From: Lawsonella sp012842085
GTDB lineage: Bacteria; Actinomycetota; Actinomycetes; Mycobacteriales; Mycobacteriaceae
Assembly (NCBI GenBank): GCA_036749735.1
Contig: DAINXV010000001.1
Location: 558,001 to 622,000, forward strand
Direction of reading: 5' to 3'
Length of the DNA: 64,000 nucleotides
Shown piece after piece: positions 9,127 through 18,451 of the stretch. Position numbers and translations under genes: made by a program. The notes below the pieces were generated by a model, which worked only from the letters and a program-made list of their open reading frames with translations, did no database searches and had not been told where the DNA came from. Position 1 is the first letter of the stretch, and each line of letters opens with the position of its first letter.

Positions 9127-10266
9127 CTAGGCGGGGCGGAATCGGCTACCCTCAATGGGTGGGATGGAGGCCACCGCAGCTGTCCGGTCCAGGCCGCACA
9201 CTTGCAGCAAGTCAATAAGAGTGGATCGGATCTGGGCGTGAATAACCACCCCATGCATCCCGGCAGCATCGTCAGGTGCCTGTGTGAAAGAGGTGCGCAT
9301 CGCCACCGAAATGACGGCCCGCGCTGCTTCCGCCTGGGTGGCAGTGTGGTGCTTCTTTTCGCTCATCATGCTGTAGACCACCGTGGTGGCTTCGGACATT
9401 AACCGAATTGCCTCGGGGATGCGGGAGTCTAAAGTGACGCCATCCTCCACAATGACAAGTGCCCGGCGCGTGAGGACGCGGGTGTTGCGGATCGCGTTGT
9501 CGAGTGGTTCCACAATGTCGTCCCACTGGTGCAGTTCGTCTCTGCGATGCCACAGGAATGGGGACAGTCTTACCACTTCGCTGCCGTTGTAGAGGGTGTC
9601 GCGAATGCCGTTGATGGCTGGTTGGGTGTCGCGAATGAGTGCCAAAGACTGGTTGACAAGGTCCAAGTTTCCGGTGTCGAGGCCTTCCGCCACATCCTCC
9701 AGCACGTTGGCTTCAATATGGAGAACGTCGGAGAGTCGGCGCCTAATATCTCGCATCGGGTTGGCGGGGATGATCACCATAATGAGGATTCCCACCAGGG
9801 AGCCGATGACGGCGTGCCAAACTCGTTGCAGGCCAGCCGCACTCCCAACGGGGATGAGCGTTGCAATAAGGATGGCACTGGAGGCAGCCTGCACGGAGAC
9901 AAGCATGCCGGAGCCCAGGAACAGGGCAGCAACCATTGCGATTGCGACCACTAAACTGATTTGCCACGCCCCGGACCCGATCTGCGCGATGATGAGCTCT
10001 CCGACAAGCACGCCGGCGACGGTGCCGGCTGCGATCTCGAAACTGCGTTTCACCCGCCGGCCGGGGACGGGGGCCAGCGCGATAATGGCGGAAATCGGAG
10101 CGAAGAAAGGTTTGGTGCCTGGGAAGAAGTAGAGTGCTACCACCCAGGAAATGCCGGCTGCGAAAGAGGCCTGCAGGATGGGTATGAGCGCGTGGTAGAC
10201 GCGACCGGTGCGGACCTTCAGACTGTTTTTGAGGTACCGGGCACGTCCTTCAAACCAGTTACGCAT
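9127..10266 (-). CDS. FUSC-family (aromatic acid exporter-like) membrane protein
   Basis: 379-residue integral membrane protein. The N-terminal half (about residues 25-170) holds six hydrophobic helices with the FUSC/ArAE-like FFPGTKPFFAPISAIIAL and GRRVKRSFEIAAGTVAGVLVGE patterns. The C-terminal half is soluble and helix-rich. Proteins of this family are thought to export aromatic acids or similar small molecules, but the substrate is unknown here. Its ATG overlaps the end of the DedA gene by 8 bases (ATGCGTAA), so the two are translationally coupled. The fba-DedA-FUSC-purA neighbourhood is conserved in corynebacteria as far as I recall, which suggests a housekeeping envelope role. Confidence 0.8.
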   Translation of the reverse strand: MRNWFEGRARYLKNSLKVRTGRVYHALIPILQASFAAGISWVVALYFFPGTKPFFAPISAIIALAPVPGRRVKRSFEIAAGTVAGVLVGELIIAQIGSGAWQISLVVAIAMVAALFLGSGMLVSVQAASSAILIATLIPVGSAAGLQRVWHAVIGSLVGILIMVIIPANPMRDIRRRLSDVLHIEANVLEDVAEGLDTGNLDLVNQSLALIRDTQPAINGIRDTLYNGSEVVRLSPFLWHRRDELHQWDDIVEPLDNAIRNTRVLTRRALVIVEDGVTLDSRIPEAIRLMSEATTVVYSMMSEKKHHTATQAEAARAVISVAMRTSFTQAPDDAAGMHGVVIHAQIRSTLIDLLQVCGLDRTAAVASIPPIEGSRFRPA

Positions 10267-11125
10267 TGGAGAAATCTAGGAGCTCTGAACAGACCTGCTC
10301 TTTGCATGCTTTCGCGTCGAGACCTTCGTGGTGCTGTTCAGCCTTGAGAGCTGCCACCAAGCGAGCACGGGCTTCCTTGTCGTGCTCTTCAGGGGTGCCA
10401 GCTAACAGTTCGTCAGCTGCCTCTTCGGGGTGGATGCTTTCGGGAAGTTCATCATTCCGGGAAGCAATAGCTCCTCTAATAGCGGTGTAGATACCGGGTG
10501 TGATGGACAGGAAGATAATGAAAAGGAAGATTAGTTCAATATTGGCCTGGACGAACTGGAAGTTACCGAGCCAGGCACCCAGCAGGGTGACGCCGCAGCC
10601 CCACAGGCATCCGCCCAAAATGTCGAAGGGCAGGAAGACCCGGTAGCGGAAGCCGGACATGCCGGCGACGACGGGGGTGTAGGTGCGGACGATGGGCACG
10701 AAGCGCGCGATGATGACGGTGACGGGACCCCATTTTTCGAAGAATTTGTGGGCTTTCACCAAGTGTTCTTTTTTGAAAACTGCATTATCTTTGCGTTGTC
10801 TAAGAATGTCTCCACCTTTGCGGCCAATCCAGTACGCCAGTTGGGTACCAATGACGGCGACAATCCACGTGGAGATGCAAACCAACCAGATGGGTGCGAA
10901 GCCATTTGGCTGAATGGAAAGGAAACCTGCCGTAAAGAGAAGCGAGTCGCCGGGCAGGAGTGGGAAGAGTAGGCCCGTCTCCACGAACACAATGAGCAGC
11001 ATTCCCGGCAGCACAAAGGCGCCGAAGGGGCCATCCTGGCCGAGCAGATAGGTTGGGTCTAACCATTCTGGGCCGAGGGCTAAAGCGGTTGCTGGATCCG
11101 CAGCAAATAGGCTTGAACTAATCAT
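10259..11125 (-). CDS. DedA family membrane protein
   Basis: DedA (SNARE-associated/VTT-domain) proteins are multi-pass membrane proteins linked to lipid carrier (undecaprenyl phosphate or phospholipid) flipping and envelope homeostasis. This one has the family features GDSLLFTAGF and the FARFVPIVRTYTPVVAGMSGFRYRVFLPF signature region (here split as ARFVPIVRTYTP and VVAGMSGFRYR). A charged cytoplasmic tail of about 60 residues follows the last helix. A GTG at 11128 directly precedes the ATG at 11125. A TATACT element at 11135-11140 ends only nine bases before the GTG, so the mRNA may be nearly leaderless. Coupled to the FUSC gene by an 8-base overlap. Confidence 0.9.
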   Translation of the reverse strand: MISSSLFAADPATALALGPEWLDPTYLLGQDGPFGAFVLPGMLLIVFVETGLLFPLLPGDSLLFTAGFLSIQPNGFAPIWLVCISTWIVAVIGTQLAYWIGRKGGDILRQRKDNAVFKKEHLVKAHKFFEKWGPVTVIIARFVPIVRTYTPVVAGMSGFRYRVFLPFDILGGCLWGCGVTLLGAWLGNFQFVQANIELIFLFIIFLSITPGIYTAIRGAIASRNDELPESIHPEEAADELLAGTPEEHDKEARARLVAALKAEQHHEGLDAKACKEQVCSELLDFSNA

Positions 11126-11408
11126 CACGGGGTTAGTATATGCGAAGTTGCTGCAATTTCACTCTTTGGGGGCATTTAAGCGGGTTTTATACCCTAAGAG
11201 AAGTTATTGGAAACACGAAGATAAGCCTAGAAAACTATGGTTACCCTAAATTTCTGCTTTATTGCAGGATGAATCGGTTCAGATGGAATATTTGGGGGAT
11301 GTTATTCTGTTGTAAAAGGTGCATAATGGATCATGGACTCCGATTAGTGATTCGGACACTTTCTTTCATGAGATTCACCTATCCCCTAGCTTTGCGAAGG
11401 AAACCTTA

Positions 11409-12443
11409 ATGGCTATTGCAAATCCAGAGTCTTACCGCGAGATGCTTAAAAGGGCGAAGGAAGGCGGATACGCTTTCCCCGCTATCAACTGCACCTCCAC
11501 TGAAACCATCAACGCCACCCTTAAGGGCTTTGCGGATGCCGAGTCCGACGGCATCATCCAGTTCACCACTGGCGGCGCTAGCTTCGCCTCCGGCCTGAAC
11601 GTCCAAAACATGGAAGCCGGCGCCACCGCCCTCTCCGAGTACACCACTCGTATGGCCAAGTACTACGGAGTTACCGTCGCCCTCCACACCGACCACTGCC
11701 CCAAAGGTGCTCTTGATGACTTCGTGCGTCCCCTCCTCGCGGTGTCCCGTGAACTTGTGAAGCGCGGCGAAGATCCACTTTTCCAATCCCACATGTGGGA
11801 CGGTTCCGCTATCCCCATCGAAGAAAACATGGAGATCGCCAAGGAACTCTACGAACAGACCACCGCTAACCACCAGCTTCTCGAGATTGAGATTGGTGTC
11901 GTTGGTGGCGAAGAAGACGGCATTAAGGCCGAGGCTGGCGCCAAACTTTACACCGACGAAAGCGACTTCGCGATGGTCATCGATGCCCTCGGCGATGGTG
12001 CTGACGCCCCTTACCTGTTGGCAGCCACCTTCGGTAACGTGCACGGCGTCTACAAGCCCGGCAACGTTGTTCTCCGTCCCGAGGTGTTGAAGAAGGGCCA
12101 AGCGGTGGCCGCTGAGAAGCTTGGTCTTCCGGCTGACTCCCAGTTCTTCAACTATGTCTTCCACGGCGGCTCCGGCTCCGAGAAGGAAAAGATTGAAGAA
12201 GCTCTGGGCTACGGCACTGTGAAGATGAACGTCGACACCGACACCCAGTACGCCTACACCCGCAGCATCGCCGACCACTTCTTCACCAACTACGACGGAA
12301 TCCTCAAGGTTGACGGAGAGGTTGGAAACAAGAAGGTTTACGATCCCCGCTCCTACCTGAAGAAGGCAGAAGACGCTATGTCGAAGCGCGTCGTCGAATC
12401 CTGTGTGGATCTCAAGTCTGCTGGCAAGTCCATTAGCCTCTAA
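11409..12443 (+). CDS. fba: Class II fructose-1,6-bisphosphate aldolase
   Basis: Zinc-dependent aldolase of glycolysis and gluconeogenesis, splitting fructose-1,6-bisphosphate into two triose phosphates. The 344-residue protein begins MAIANPESYREMLKRAKEGG and contains HTDHCP (zinc ligand and catalytic Asp region), NVHGVYKPGN and FHGGSGS (phosphate/zinc-binding loops), and KMNVDTDTQYA. ATG at 11409 was chosen because GAAGGA lies at 11395-11400 and the length equals corynebacterial orthologues; a longer upstream frame has no support. Codon use is strongly biased, as expected for high expression. Followed by a strong terminator. Confidence 0.97.
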   Translation: MAIANPESYREMLKRAKEGGYAFPAINCTSTETINATLKGFADAESDGIIQFTTGGASFASGLNVQNMEAGATALSEYTTRMAKYYGVTVALHTDHCPKGALDDFVRPLLAVSRELVKRGEDPLFQSHMWDGSAIPIEENMEIAKELYEQTTANHQLLEIEIGVVGGEEDGIKAEAGAKLYTDESDFAMVIDALGDGADAPYLLAATFGNVHGVYKPGNVVLRPEVLKKGQAVAAEKLGLPADSQFFNYVFHGGSGSEKEKIEEALGYGTVKMNVDTDTQYAYTRSIADHFFTNYDGILKVDGEVGNKKVYDPRSYLKKAEDAMSKRVVESCVDLKSAGKSISL

Positions 12444-12475
12444 AAACTTTCGGCGATAGCTTTTCAACAGCTAAA

Positions 12476-12510
12476 ACTGTGCCCCCACCAAAGTTTGGTG
12501 GGGGCACAGT
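12476..12510. terminator. Bidirectional terminator between fba and the first lipase
   Basis: A 15-bp perfect stem (ACTGTGCCCCCACCA and its complement) around a 5-base loop lies between the convergent fba and lipase genes, with T-rich sequence after it on the plus strand. Confidence 0.85.
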
Positions 12511-12569
12511 CATTTATGTTTAACGTTGTGAAACAATCGTGTGGTGGCCGTCAACGGCATCCTTCACAA

Positions 12570-14006
12570 TTATTCCTCCAACACTTTGCCACACATGTTC
12601 TCAGCCGGTTCTTCCTTCAAACCTGCGACCAAGAAACTCGTGATCTGCGGCACTGAGCGCCTAATGGTAGTGAAGTGGGTTCCGAAAGGAATCTCCAAGT
12701 AGCCCACATTGGCACCTGCGTCGCACCATTTATTCCACAAGAATTTGTCGTCCTTGTGCTGGTAAAGGATGCCGTCGGTGGTGCCGTGTACGAACATTGT
12801 CGGCACCTTTGGAGTACCCGGGTAGTACATCAGGCTATTGTCTTTAGCGACCTGCATGAGGGTACGGAAAGTCTTCGACTCGTAGAAACCTTCCTTGAAG
12901 AACTCAGGCAGACGTACCCCGGCTCCCGCGACCGTGTTAAACGGCAAGCAAAGCGAGCGGTGTTTCTTCAGTTGTTCGCGGCCGTAATCCGTCAACCACT
13001 GCTCAAAATAGGGAACCTTGTCTCCATATTCGCGGGCAGCAGAAATCAAGTAACTAATGAAGAAGCCACCGTAGAATGCGGGGTATTCAGCCATATTGCC
13101 GTAGAGGCCAAATGACTGAGCCAGCTTAATAAGGTCCGGTGCACCTTCGTGGATGACGAAGCGGTTGATGACGTCCGTGAGCTCGGGAGCATAGTAGGGC
13201 TGTTCCGCAGCCGTGTAGCCCACCTGCAGGCCACCGTGCGAAATACCCAACACCACGAACTTGGAGTCGTTGAGCTGGAATTCAGTCTGTTTGCGTGTCA
13301 TCCGAATACCATCCAGGATGACGTGCGAGGACAGTCGGTTAATGACGTAGGAGTTGCGGGGTCCGGTACTGTCCGGCAGCAGCACTGGGAAACCAGCGGC
13401 GAGTGCCGGTACGGCACCCACTCCCGCCAAAGTGTCAAAGCTGCCCCAGCTTGGGCGGTTCATGGCGGCGACAACGCCACAGTCAGCACCAACCGCGTTA
13501 ATGGGCTGCGCCCACACGAACACGTTGCTGTTCGGGGTGGCATGCGGGGGAATGACCAAAAGCGCCGAAGCGATCATGGGGTAACCGCGTGAGTCTGTAC
13601 TGCGGTAACGGATCTGAATATTGCGGGATCCCGGGTACCACACCTGTCCATAGAGGCTTTCCCGGGTTTCGATAACGTCGCCCAGCTCGTATTCGGCGGC
13701 TTTCACTGGGTCATCAAAGAACCAGGGGTCAACGTTAATGCGGGGACGGAAAAAATCGCTGTATCCGGGACGCTCACCTGTTTTTTCAGGTAGATACAAG
13801 TCCACGGGATCAAGCTGGTTCGCTATGAAGTCCGAATCCTGGCGGGACGTCGGGAAGTCCATATACCCAAGGTCAATGGGATTGGGGTCACGATCAAAAT
13901 TAGCCGGAGTGGCGTTCGCGGGGCTCAATCCCATACCAGCGGTGAGAACTGCCACGAGCGAGAGAGCCACGGCAGACTTCTGGAACCTTCTGCGAGTGTC
14001 AAACAT
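12570..14006 (-). CDS. Secreted LIP-family lipase, copy 1
   Basis: 478-residue exported alpha/beta hydrolase resembling secretory lipases (LIP family). An N-terminal signal peptide ends near residue 33 (ANA-TPAN). The nucleophile elbow is GISHGG with Ser256; likely triad partners are Asp411 in VHGTTDGILYQHKDD and His444 in FGTHFTTI. Probable role: hydrolysis of host triglycerides or esters outside the cell to supply fatty acids. It is a close paralogue of the next gene, of identical processed design and length. The GISHGG elbow separates this pair from the GYSQGG lipases at 37-45 kb. Substrate is inferred from family only. Confidence 0.85.
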   Translation of the reverse strand: MFDTRRRFQKSAVALSLVAVLTAGMGLSPANATPANFDRDPNPIDLGYMDFPTSRQDSDFIANQLDPVDLYLPEKTGERPGYSDFFRPRINVDPWFFDDPVKAAEYELGDVIETRESLYGQVWYPGSRNIQIRYRSTDSRGYPMIASALLVIPPHATPNSNVFVWAQPINAVGADCGVVAAMNRPSWGSFDTLAGVGAVPALAAGFPVLLPDSTGPRNSYVINRLSSHVILDGIRMTRKQTEFQLNDSKFVVLGISHGGLQVGYTAAEQPYYAPELTDVINRFVIHEGAPDLIKLAQSFGLYGNMAEYPAFYGGFFISYLISAAREYGDKVPYFEQWLTDYGREQLKKHRSLCLPFNTVAGAGVRLPEFFKEGFYESKTFRTLMQVAKDNSLMYYPGTPKVPTMFVHGTTDGILYQHKDDKFLWNKWCDAGANVGYLEIPFGTHFTTIRRSVPQITSFLVAGLKEEPAENMCGKVLEE

Positions 14007-14167
14007 CGAAATGCCCTTTCATGAGCACAAAAGTTAACCAAAAAGCGATCAAAAGATAGATGAACGGTTAACTACAGGGGGAGAATGATTCATACTTTAC
14101 TGCATTTGCAGAAGTTAAGTTTGTAAGTAGCCAAAGTTTCCTCAACCCAAAAAGTTTGCTTAACCTG

Positions 14168-14211
14168 CAAAAAAAGAGACTGCCTGTCCCCCAAAGGAAA
14201 CAAGCAGTCTT
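14168..14211 (-). terminator. Terminator after lipase copy 2
   Basis: A stem (AGACTGC with GCAGTCT) is followed in the minus direction by a run of seven Ts. It lies just past the stop codon of the gene ending at 14236. Confidence 0.8.
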
Positions 14212-14235
14212 CTCTGTATGAATTAGGCTGCGAAA

Positions 14236-15672
14236 CTAGACGATTACCTTGCCGCCACACATGGGTATCTGTGGAACGTCATTTAGGCTCAACAGAACTT
14301 GCACAATAACGCGGGGCGAGGAGAGTGCCACTGTCGTGAAATGATCGCCTAGTGGGATCTCCTGGTAAACGGCATTCACACCAGCACGGCACCACTTTTC
14401 AAACATGTACCTATCGTCTTTATGCTGGTAAATGATTTCGTCCGCACTGCCGTGGATCAACAGTACCGGCACCTTGGGCAGCCCCGGGTAGTAGATCATG
14501 CTGTTGTCTTTCGCGATCTGCATCATGTTGCGGAACGTCTTCGACTCCATGAAACCATCCTTGAAGTAGGTCGGAATCATTTGGCCGAAGCCCAGCTGCA
14601 GGTTGAAAGCCAGGCAGGTGGAGCGGTGAACCTTGAAGTTGGTGCGTCCCCACTCATTCATCCATTCGGTATAGAGCGGGACCTTATCTGCGTATTCACG
14701 CACCGCCCCCGTCAAGAACGAGATGAAGAAGCCACCGTAGGGGCTGGGAACCTTCGACAGATGGCCGAAAAGGCCGAACTGGTGTGCCATCTTGATGAGG
14801 TCCGGCGCACCTTCATGGACGATGAACTGGTTTATGTATTTGGTGAGTTCGGGGGCGTAGGCACCCTGTTCCACTGCGGCATAGCCGGTCATCAGTCCAC
14901 CGTGGGAAATGCCCATGACGACGAACTTGCTTTTCGACAGCTCGAACTTCTTTTGTTTGTGAACCATCCGCATCGCGTCCAGGACGACGTGGGAGGACAT
15001 GCGGTTGATGGCATAGGAGTTGCGGGGGCCCATGCCATCAGGCATGAGGACGGGATATCCCAACTGCAATACGGGGGTAACGAGCTCCGTCATGATGGTG
15101 TCGAAGTTGCCGGTGCTGGGGCGGTTGAGCGCTGCCGTCACGCCACAGTCGGCGCCAGATCCGTTGATCGGCTGATTCCACACAAAAACGTTTTTGTTGG
15201 GGGTCGCCAGAAGCGGGATCATCAGCAAGGCGCTCGCAATCATCGGGTAGCCGCGGGAGTCCGTACTACGGAACCGAATCTGGTAGGTGCGCACACCAGG
15301 GAAGCCAATCTGGCTGTACAGACTTTGCCTAACGTCAATCACGTCACCCAGCTTGTAGCGTTGGGCGCGTGCCGGATTGTCGGCCAGCCAGGGGTCAACG
15401 TTGACGCGAGGCCGATACATGTCAGGATAAGTGGGGCGAGGTGCCTTCAGTTTCGGCAGATGTCGCCGTACCGGCTTCAACTGTTTAGCAATGAATTGCG
15501 ACTCTTCGCGCGTCATGGAAAGTCCGGGGTTTCCCAGGTTCAGTGGCTTCGGGTCCCTATCCCGGGCGAGTGGATCTGCGCTTGCGACATTAACACCAAA
15601 CCCGATTGTTAGAACTGCGACGAGGGCAAGGGCTAAAGCAACTACTAGAGGCTGTCGACGATTTCCTACCAT
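14236..15672 (-). CDS. Secreted LIP-family lipase, copy 2
   Basis: 478-residue exported lipase, paralogue of the adjacent gene, with a signal peptide ending around ASADP and the same GISHGG elbow (Ser256), VLLIHGSADEIIYQHKDD and GDHFTTV triad regions. I chose ATG at 15672 over GTG at 15693 because AGAAAGG sits just upstream of the ATG and because the resulting length equals copy 1. Both copies have their own upstream region and copy 2 has its own terminator, so they are probably transcribed separately. Two copies in tandem suggest duplication, with divergence enough to remain distinct. Probable role is extracellular lipid hydrolysis. Confidence 0.85.
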   Translation of the reverse strand: MVGNRRQPLVVALALALVAVLTIGFGVNVASADPLARDRDPKPLNLGNPGLSMTREESQFIAKQLKPVRRHLPKLKAPRPTYPDMYRPRVNVDPWLADNPARAQRYKLGDVIDVRQSLYSQIGFPGVRTYQIRFRSTDSRGYPMIASALLMIPLLATPNKNVFVWNQPINGSGADCGVTAALNRPSTGNFDTIMTELVTPVLQLGYPVLMPDGMGPRNSYAINRMSSHVVLDAMRMVHKQKKFELSKSKFVVMGISHGGLMTGYAAVEQGAYAPELTKYINQFIVHEGAPDLIKMAHQFGLFGHLSKVPSPYGGFFISFLTGAVREYADKVPLYTEWMNEWGRTNFKVHRSTCLAFNLQLGFGQMIPTYFKDGFMESKTFRNMMQIAKDNSMIYYPGLPKVPVLLIHGSADEIIYQHKDDRYMFEKWCRAGVNAVYQEIPLGDHFTTVALSSPRVIVQVLLSLNDVPQIPMCGGKVIV

Positions 15673-15799
15673 TGGACTATCGACCTTTCTCACTAAAAGT
15701 CAACCGCTAGAAAACTGTAAATTCGCAGGCTGTTGACTGCATTAAAACGTTAACATTGTAGCTCACATCTTGTGACGCTTGTTAACTAAAGTGAATATT

Positions 15800-17050
15800 T
15801 TAGATGCCTAAACGATCTAAACGAGCGGCCGCCTCAATCGCCATCCACCCCGATAGTTGAGTGGACAAATCTTGCTCCGGAACTTTGGAACTACGTACAG
15901 CCCCATTCACTTTTTGGCCGGTTGCATCCGTATCCGAAATCTCTGTCACAGTTAACGGCAACCGTGCTTTCCGGGACCACTTGTCGGAGAAGAGCACCCC
16001 ACCTTTTTCTCCTTCGAAGCCCTCCAACCATTTCGCCGACATCCACGCAGCGTCCGCATTGCGCATCACCATTTGTTTAGCAGTCAGCTTCACCTTCGCC
16101 AGACGCTCCGGCGGAATATCGTCTGTGGGAACTACCGGCTCCGGCAATTTTTCTGCCACTTCCGCTAGATAGCGCATCAAAATGCCTTTGAAAAGACCGC
16201 CGTCTCCCCCACCGCCAGCAGTCAACACACCGTCAGTTTGCGCCAAACTGGTCGCACAGGATTCCACCAGCTCGCACACCCGTCCCAAGTGAACAAGCTG
16301 TTTGTGGCCACCGGAACGCATAGCAAGCTCCAGTTCCGCCCCCATGGCGACACCCTGGCAGTAGGTGAAAACATAGTCGATACGTTTTTCTTGGCCATCG
16401 ATAAGACGCAGGCCATCGGCATAGAGTCCCTTATAGGGCCCCTCCTGGAAGCGCAGCACCTCATACATCCAGTCGGCCAGCACCCGTGACTTTTTCACCA
16501 ATTCGCTCTCCGCACTGCGCGCAAAGAAAATAGCGATCGGAGCGTTCGCGGGAGTGTTCCAGAAGTTTTCCCCCTGCTTCCAAGGAATCGCATATTTCGG
16601 GTTGTAGGCTTTCCAGAAATGATCTGCCAGCCAACGCAGTCGGAACCCAAATCCACGAACAATTCCCAGGTTGCGGGCACGCTGCACGGCAAGTCCGATC
16701 CACGCAAGATCGTCGTAATATTCGTTGCGGCGCCAGCGTCGACCATTCACGTTGTAGTGGGTACTTATCATGCGGCGCACAATCCGCTTGCGCTTCCAAT
16801 TCGGTTTGCGCTCATACGCATCAATAACACAGTCAATAAAATGGGCCTGCCACCAGAAGTGCCACGAGCCTGTAATGCGTTCTTTAAGTTCATAGGGCCA
16901 GGAGGTGACGCCCGTCGCCGTCCCCGGCAGGAAAAATGATCGCACCAGGTGGCGCCCCAGAATACTGCGCTCTGCGATGGCAGCACGCTCCTGCCACCTG
17001 GTGTAGGCCACCGAGTTGGGCAGGTCGAAATCGGAACTTTTCACAGACAC
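15800..17050 (-). CDS. Glycoside hydrolase family 76 (alpha-1,6-mannanase-like) protein
   Basis: 416-residue protein with the GH76 signature YYDDLAWIGLA, where adjacent Asp113 and Asp114 are the expected catalytic pair, plus aromatic-rich motifs typical of an (alpha/alpha)6 barrel (WHFWWQAHFIDCVIDAY; NTPANAPIAIFFAR). GH76 enzymes cut alpha-1,6-mannan; in Corynebacteriales the natural target could be the mannan core of lipomannan/lipoarabinomannan, but this is inference. No signal peptide is visible, so a cytoplasmic or non-classically exported location is possible. It sits downstream of pyrE-trmH in the same direction with a 23-base gap. Confidence 0.8.
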   Translation of the reverse strand: MSVKSSDFDLPNSVAYTRWQERAAIAERSILGRHLVRSFFLPGTATGVTSWPYELKERITGSWHFWWQAHFIDCVIDAYERKPNWKRKRIVRRMISTHYNVNGRRWRRNEYYDDLAWIGLAVQRARNLGIVRGFGFRLRWLADHFWKAYNPKYAIPWKQGENFWNTPANAPIAIFFARSAESELVKKSRVLADWMYEVLRFQEGPYKGLYADGLRLIDGQEKRIDYVFTYCQGVAMGAELELAMRSGGHKQLVHLGRVCELVESCATSLAQTDGVLTAGGGGDGGLFKGILMRYLAEVAEKLPEPVVPTDDIPPERLAKVKLTAKQMVMRNADAAWMSAKWLEGFEGEKGGVLFSDKWSRKARLPLTVTEISDTDATGQKVNGAVRSSKVPEQDLSTQLSGWMAIEAAARLDRLGI

Positions 17051-17073
17051 GAGGGCAAAATCCTTACTGTTTT

Positions 17074-17778
17074 CTACAGGGCATCATCCAGATTCGCGTG
17101 TTGACGAATCCACGTATGCATAATAATTCCTCCCGCCACTCCAACGTTAATGCTGCGGGTTGAACCGAATTGGGCGATGGAAACCATCATGTCGGCTTGT
17201 TGTCGGGAGTCGTCGGAGATTCCTGGGCCTTCCTGGCCAAACAAGAGCACCGCACGTTCCGGCAGTTGCGCCGTCTCAATGGGTACCGATCCAGGAAGAT
17301 TGTCAACAGCCACCACTTGGTAATCGTTGGTGTGAGCCCACTCCAACAGATCCTCGATGGTTTCGTGGTGCTCAATATGCTGGTAGCGGTCGGTGACCAT
17401 GGCTCCCCGGCGGTTCCAGCGGCGCTTTCCCACAATATGTACTGCCTCCGCTAGGAAAGCATTCGCGGTGCGGACGATGGTGCCGATATTGGCGTCGTGC
17501 TCAAAGTTTTCGATGGCGACATGGAAAACGTGTCTTTTCTGGTCCAAGTCGGCAACGATGGCGCTGCGTTTCCAATACCGGTATTTGTCGACCACATTGC
17601 GGCGGTCGCCACTTGCGAGAAGCTCCGGATCGTAGTGCTCGTCGGTGGGTAGCGGTTCGCCCGGATGTTCTTCCGTCCAGGGGCCTACCCCGTGGCGTCC
17701 TTCCCCCCACTCGGTGGGGCCAGGCTGATTGTTGGTGGTGTCCTTAGGCGAGTTGTCCTTAGGCAAGGTCGAGATCAT
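17074..17778 (-). CDS. TrmH/SpoU family RNA 2'-O-methyltransferase
   Basis: About 234 residues. The C-terminal SPOUT knot carries the three family motifs: ENFEHDANIGTIVRTANAF (motif 1), VLLFGQEGPGIS (motif 2) and TRSINVGVAGGIIMHTW (motif 3). Uses SAM to methylate a ribose in tRNA or rRNA; the target site is not predictable from sequence. The long frame reaching 17898 runs through pyrE and is not credible. ATG at 17778 (overlapping pyrE by 20 bases) or TTG at 17766 (overlap TTGCCTAA) are the realistic starts, and either couples it to pyrE. The same pairing is found in related actinomycetes. Confidence 0.9.
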   Translation of the reverse strand: MISTLPKDNSPKDTTNNQPGPTEWGEGRHGVGPWTEEHPGEPLPTDEHYDPELLASGDRRNVVDKYRYWKRSAIVADLDQKRHVFHVAIENFEHDANIGTIVRTANAFLAEAVHIVGKRRWNRRGAMVTDRYQHIEHHETIEDLLEWAHTNDYQVVAVDNLPGSVPIETAQLPERAVLLFGQEGPGISDDSRQQADMMVSIAQFGSTRSINVGVAGGIIMHTWIRQHANLDDAL

Positions 17779-18331
17779 CCAAACTGAGCAGGTAACGGTA
17801 TTCGAGGCCTTCTGCGTTGATGACGTCTTCGGCACCGGTGGCACGATCCACAATGGTGGCGACACCAACAACGTCAGCCCCCAAGTCTTTAAGAACACGG
17901 GCAGCAGTGAGTGGAGAGTTGCCAGTAGTGGTGGTGTCCTCTACGACGAGAACTTTCTTCCCCACCACATCCGGGCCTTCCACCTGACGTTGCATTCCGT
18001 GCTTTTTCTTTTCTTTACGGACGGTGAAGGCGTTTATGGTGCGGCCATCGGCATGCATAATGGCGGTTCCGACCGGATCCGCACCAAGGGTGAGTCCACC
18101 AGCAGAAACATAGTCCCAGTCGCTGGTAAGTTCGCGGAGCAGTTTCCCAATGAGCCGCGCGGCACGGGCATGCATGGTGGCGCGCCGCAAATCGACGTAG
18201 TAGTCGGCTTCTTTGCCGGAGGAAAGAGTAACTTTGCCGTGTACGATGGCGAGTTCTTTCACAAGTTCAGCAAGTTCGGATTTGAGTTCGGCGTTGACAG
18301 GATGTTCTGCCGGATTGAACTTTGCGACCAT
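17759..18331 (-). CDS. pyrE: Orotate phosphoribosyltransferase
   Basis: Transfers phosphoribose from PRPP to orotate in UMP synthesis. The 190-residue protein contains the PRPP-binding loop VLVVEDTTTTGNSPLTAA, the family TLSSGKEADYYVDLR and GGLTLGADPVGTA motifs and the flexible loop FTVRKEKKKHG. It ends DDLDLA with its stop overlapping the start of the TrmH gene. Cytoplasmic. Its start at ATG 18331 is preceded by CCTGGAAAGG (minus strand), a plausible ribosome binding site. Confidence 0.95.
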   Translation of the reverse strand: MVAKFNPAEHPVNAELKSELAELVKELAIVHGKVTLSSGKEADYYVDLRRATMHARAARLIGKLLRELTSDWDYVSAGGLTLGADPVGTAIMHADGRTINAFTVRKEKKKHGMQRQVEGPDVVGKKVLVVEDTTTTGNSPLTAARVLKDLGADVVGVATIVDRATGAEDVINAEGLEYRYLLSLDDLDLA

Positions 18332-18400
18332 GGGATACCTTTCCAGGAGTGTTTCCGGGTGAAACTTTTAGGGGCTGTTATTTGATGTTAGCTGTAGAAC

Positions 18401-18423
18401 GCCCCGGAATGTTATCCCGGGGC
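18401..18423 (-). terminator. Short GC hairpin between the acidic protein gene and pyrE
   Basis: A 7-bp GCCCCGG stem with a short loop immediately follows the acidic protein gene in its reading direction. The T tail is poor, so termination is only probable. Confidence 0.5.
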
Positions 18424-18451
18424 ATTCTGTGTGTGCTGTGTTTAGTTGTTT

